DNA from: an uncultured Bacteroidales bacterium
Lineage (GTDB): Bacteria > Bacteroidota > Bacteroidia > Bacteroidales > Bacteroidaceae
Direction of reading: 5' to 3'
Assembly: GCA_902760345.1 (NCBI GenBank)
Contig: CACWFY010000007.1
Coordinates: 1 to 64,000 of the forward strand
DNA: 64,000 bases
Numbering within the stretch: position 1 is the stretch's first letter; each line of letters opens with the position of its first letter. The position numbers and the translations under genes were made by a program. Below are positions 62,601 to 64,000 of this stretch, piece by piece. A model generated the notes under the pieces. The model searched no databases. It was not told the origin of the DNA and saw nothing but the letters and a program-made list of their open reading frames with translations.

Positions 62601-62813
62601 GGCTTTGCCCATCGGCATGTTCTTGATGCTGAACATGCCGTCGGCATCGGTGATGGCCCAATAGCCGTTTTCCTTCATCAGGATGGAGGCAAACTCAATG
62701 GGCTTATGGCTGTCATCGTCGGTGATGCGGCCGGCTACCGTCACGTGCTGTGCCTGCACGGCTATCGCGCAGCAGACAACGGTCAGGCAAAAGAGGAGTA
62801 TCCTTTTGTACAT
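59634..62813 (-). CDS. TonB-dependent outer-membrane receptor
   Basis: A 1059-residue receptor. Signal peptide, then a carboxypeptidase-regulatory-like domain (VTVAGRITDDDSHKPIEFAS..., residues 25-110), a plug (LDEVTVTAQRKQNEATTSYTIDR, VEIVTGIPSVEYGDLSNGVV) and a large barrel ending YYYGLSLRLKL. It is not a SusC by its lack of the usual SusC plug signature and SusD partner; DUF4876 and DUF6850 genes follow in the operon instead. The ligand is unknown. Confidence 0.92.
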   Translation of the reverse strand: MYKRILLFCLTVVCCAIAVQAQHVTVAGRITDDDSHKPIEFASILMKENGYWAITDADGMFSIKNMPMGKATLTIQCLGYATRQLTIDITKDIPRLRITLKQETLKLDEVTVTAQRKQNEATTSYTIDRTALDQQQILNLGDIATLLPGGKSVNPTLMDDSRMALRSGSQEKGFASFGTAIEVDGMRMDNNAAAGETAGASTRSISASNIESVEIVTGIPSVEYGDLSNGVVKVNTRKGKSPFIVEGKLNQHTRQIALNKGFELGRNLGVLNVSVEHARSFSDAASPHTAYQRNNLSLHYMNIFLRETTPLTLNVGMTGNIGGYNAEADPDNELDDYSKSRDNMLRGHFELNWLLNKRWITNLSLRGAFSTSDRTSENYTHANSATTLAYIHTMNEGYFMAQDYDQLLTSSPSYLLNSVVLGPTGYWHVKQYQESKPMNWSLRLKGDWTRRFGEVMSRLMMGTEYTGSRNNGRGTYYDDMRYAPTWREYRYDDLPTLHNIALYAEEKATIKTGKLSRLELTAGLRDDITMIKGSDYGTINSLSPRFNGRYVFWQNRRKRWVSELSIHAGWGKSVKLPSFQILYPTPSYYDTEVFRSQSTADNTTVSAWYSRPSKAVYNPDLRWQYTNQTDIGVELNIKGTRVSLSAFHHRTHNPYMASNVYTPFSYNYTPVSSIETALTDIKDNYIKKEYIDKGLTPPRIEELPDFLNILPENRIFTINPNTGVVTMSDASGMATPYLPDHLTYKNRRFYQTNTRYVNSSPFDRYGLEWIIDFKQIKSLNTSLRFDGNYYYYKSADETLFASMNNSNTKMTGTQEPYQYIGWYRGTNSTGSATTSVANGAISKALNLNTTITTHIPKIRLIIALRLEASLYNYRKAISELDGAERGIVLDSQKDYIGTPYDGTTENKYIAVYPEYYSTWDKPDERRPFQHEFLQTKKDLDRTKAEYDMMLKDPSITEAQRTAKYNEMKGFENHYNDLCNLVVKSNTPYVLNPNRISAYYSANLSITKEIGDHVSLSFYANNFFNNMKTVHSSQTDLDMSLFSSSYIPSYYYGLSLRLKL

Positions 62814-62833
62814 GTTTATGTTTTATTCGACTG

Positions 62834-62841
62834 CAAATTTA
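62834..62841 (-). promoter_or_regulatory. -7 box of the TonB receptor operon
   Basis: Minus-strand TAAATTTG about 21 bp before the start at 62813. Confidence 0.7.
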
Positions 62842-62929
62842 CGATTTTTTTGCCGATCAGACAATACCTATTAATGGGTAATGATGTAAATTATTCTTAA
62901 TTTTCGGTGTCAGGTTCGTTTTTTATTCG

Positions 62930-62937
62930 TATCTTTG
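62930..62937 (+). promoter_or_regulatory. -7 box of the M16 peptidase gene
   Basis: TATCTTTG, 20 bp before the ATG at 62958. Confidence 0.75.
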
Positions 62938-62957
62938 TCCGAAATTTCACAACTAAG

Positions 62958-64000
62958 ATGAAAAAAGCAGTTACATTATTACTCTTTTTTGCCACTCTGT
63001 GCCTATGGGCACAGCCATTGCCACAGGACCCCACATTCCGTATGGGTAAGCTGAAGAATGGCTTGACGTATTACATTCGCCATAATGCCAAGGAACCGGG
63101 ACTGGCTGATTTCTACATTGCCCAGAAGGTAGGTTCTATACAAGAGGAGCCGCGACAGCGCGGGTTGGCTCATTTCTTGGAGCACATGGCCTTCAACGGT
63201 ACCAAGCACTTCCCGGGAAAGGGCAAGCAGTTGGGCATCGTGCCTTGGTGCGAGACCATCGGTGTCAAGTTTGGTGCCAACCTCAATGCCTACACCAGCG
63301 TCGAACAGACCGTCTATAACATCTCGTCGGTGCCCCTGAAGCGCGAGGGCATTGCCGACTCCTGTCTGCTGATTCTGAACGACTGGAGTCACTACCTGCT
63401 GCTGGATGACAAGGAGATTGACAAGGAGCGTGGCGTTATTCACGAAGAGTGGCGCACACGGCGTGCCGGACGTGCCGTGCAGCGACTGATGGAGCAGGCT
63501 ATGCCGAAAGTATATAAAGGTACAAAGTATGAGGACTGCATGCCCATCGGTTCAATGGATATCGTCGACAATTTCCCCTATCAGGACTTGCGCGACTATT
63601 ACCAGAAATGGTATCGCCCAGACCTGCAAGCCATCATTGTGGTAGGCGATATCGATGTGGACAAGATGGAGAAGAAGATCAAGAAGATCTTTTCGTCCAT
63701 TCCTATGCCCAAGAATGCAGCCAAGCGTGAATACTATCCTGTCGGTGATAATGACAGAATGATTGTAGATATAGAGAAAGACCGCGAACAGCCCGTGGTG
63801 CTTTGTCACCTCTACCAGAAGCGTGCCGCAACACCTGACAGCGAGAAAAACGATGAGAAATATCTGCGTGGCGATTATGTGGACGAACTCATTGCCAGCA
63901 TGCTCAATGACCGCCTGACAGAAATGAAGCAGCAGGCTGTGCCACCCTTCCAGAGTGCTACGGCTCGTGTGTCAACCTTCTTCCTTAGTCGCACAAAGGA
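62958..64000 (+). CDS. M16 family zinc peptidase, 5' part
   Basis: The frame is open from the ATG at 62958 to the window edge (347 codons), so the gene is cut. Signal peptide MKKAVTLLLFFATLCLWAQ, then an M16 domain with the inverted zinc motif HFLEHM (HxxEH) at about residue 73 and the downstream IHEEW Glu ligand, then YYQKWYRPDLQAIIVVGDID. Full members in this phylum are about 940 residues with a second, inactive M16 half, which should lie beyond the window. Confidence 0.93.
   Translation, partial: MKKAVTLLLFFATLCLWAQPLPQDPTFRMGKLKNGLTYYIRHNAKEPGLADFYIAQKVGSIQEEPRQRGLAHFLEHMAFNGTKHFPGKGKQLGIVPWCETIGVKFGANLNAYTSVEQTVYNISSVPLKREGIADSCLLILNDWSHYLLLDDKEIDKERGVIHEEWRTRRAGRAVQRLMEQAMPKVYKGTKYEDCMPIGSMDIVDNFPYQDLRDYYQKWYRPDLQAIIVVGDIDVDKMEKKIKKIFSSIPMPKNAAKREYYPVGDNDRMIVDIEKDREQPVVLCHLYQKRAATPDSEKNDEKYLRGDYVDELIASMLNDRLTEMKQQAVPPFQSATARVSTFFLSRTK

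Overview
The window looks like a chromosomal segment of a Bacteroidales bacterium, most likely Prevotella or a close relative. Three things support this: Bacteroidetes-type -7 boxes (TAnnTTTG) in front of most transcription units with little Shine-Dalgarno sequence, Bacteroidetes-only families (DUF5683, DUF5020, DUF4886, DUF4876, DUF6850, BspA repeats), and a conserved Bacteroidetes gene order (parA-parB-DUF5683-mltD-relA facing surE-lpxB; rsfS-ftsH...cdsA).

Layout. 1-140: 3' end of a 5S rRNA gene and its terminator. 155-5861: a histidine kinase, the yceD-rpmF-fabH-era cluster, a small peptide transcription unit, and an Mla-type lipid transporter pair. 5862-6499: a repeat island. 6500-20804: a zinc metallopeptidase, a Lys-rich secreted protein, alaS, a MerR regulator, pectinesterase, relA/spoT, a lytic transglycosylase, DUF5683, parB, parA, surE, lpxB and DUF5020. 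20805-26919: DUF4886, a short sigma factor, cdsA, a caspase-like protein, ftsH and rsfS. 27101-28569: tRNA-Gln, a micro-protein, a second repeat island and a DUF3836-like protein. 28616-30763: an FKBP isomerase and glyS. 30939-37455 is the accessory part: a MntA/HepT toxin-antitoxin pair, a foldback element, a frameshifted BspA gene, a Y1-transposase-like gene with an adjoining palindrome cluster, and an ECF sigma/anti-sigma/lipoprotein operon. 37518-42204: a topoisomerase subunit A, DUF3316-like, an S41 protease and tRNA-Leu. 42234-43680: two more small peptide units around rsmA. 43844-54017: a flippase-like protein, pepD, corA, DUF349, a short CvfB-like protein, a LolD-like ATPase, a CPA2 antiporter and asd. 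54114-56689: a large secreted protein and a third repeat island. 56690-62813: a TonB receptor/DUF4876/DUF6850 export-uptake operon. 62958 to the end: a truncated M16 peptidase gene.

Two patterns stand out as possibly undescribed. First, three intergenic islands (6052-6161, 27429-27582, 56322-56563) are built of degenerate units in an unbroken 22-nt register with a shared consensus. Second, three minus-strand transcription units (4044-4354, 42234-42551, 43424-43779) share one promoter architecture: a TTGAC-N4-GTCAA (Crp/Fnr-like) palindrome 61-62 bp upstream of the -7 box, a GCRGAAA word in between, and the same start of transcript. Each is followed by a tiny reading frame and a terminator. 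They look like a regulon of small peptides or small RNAs.

All calls come from reading the sequence and from memory of the families. No database search was run.
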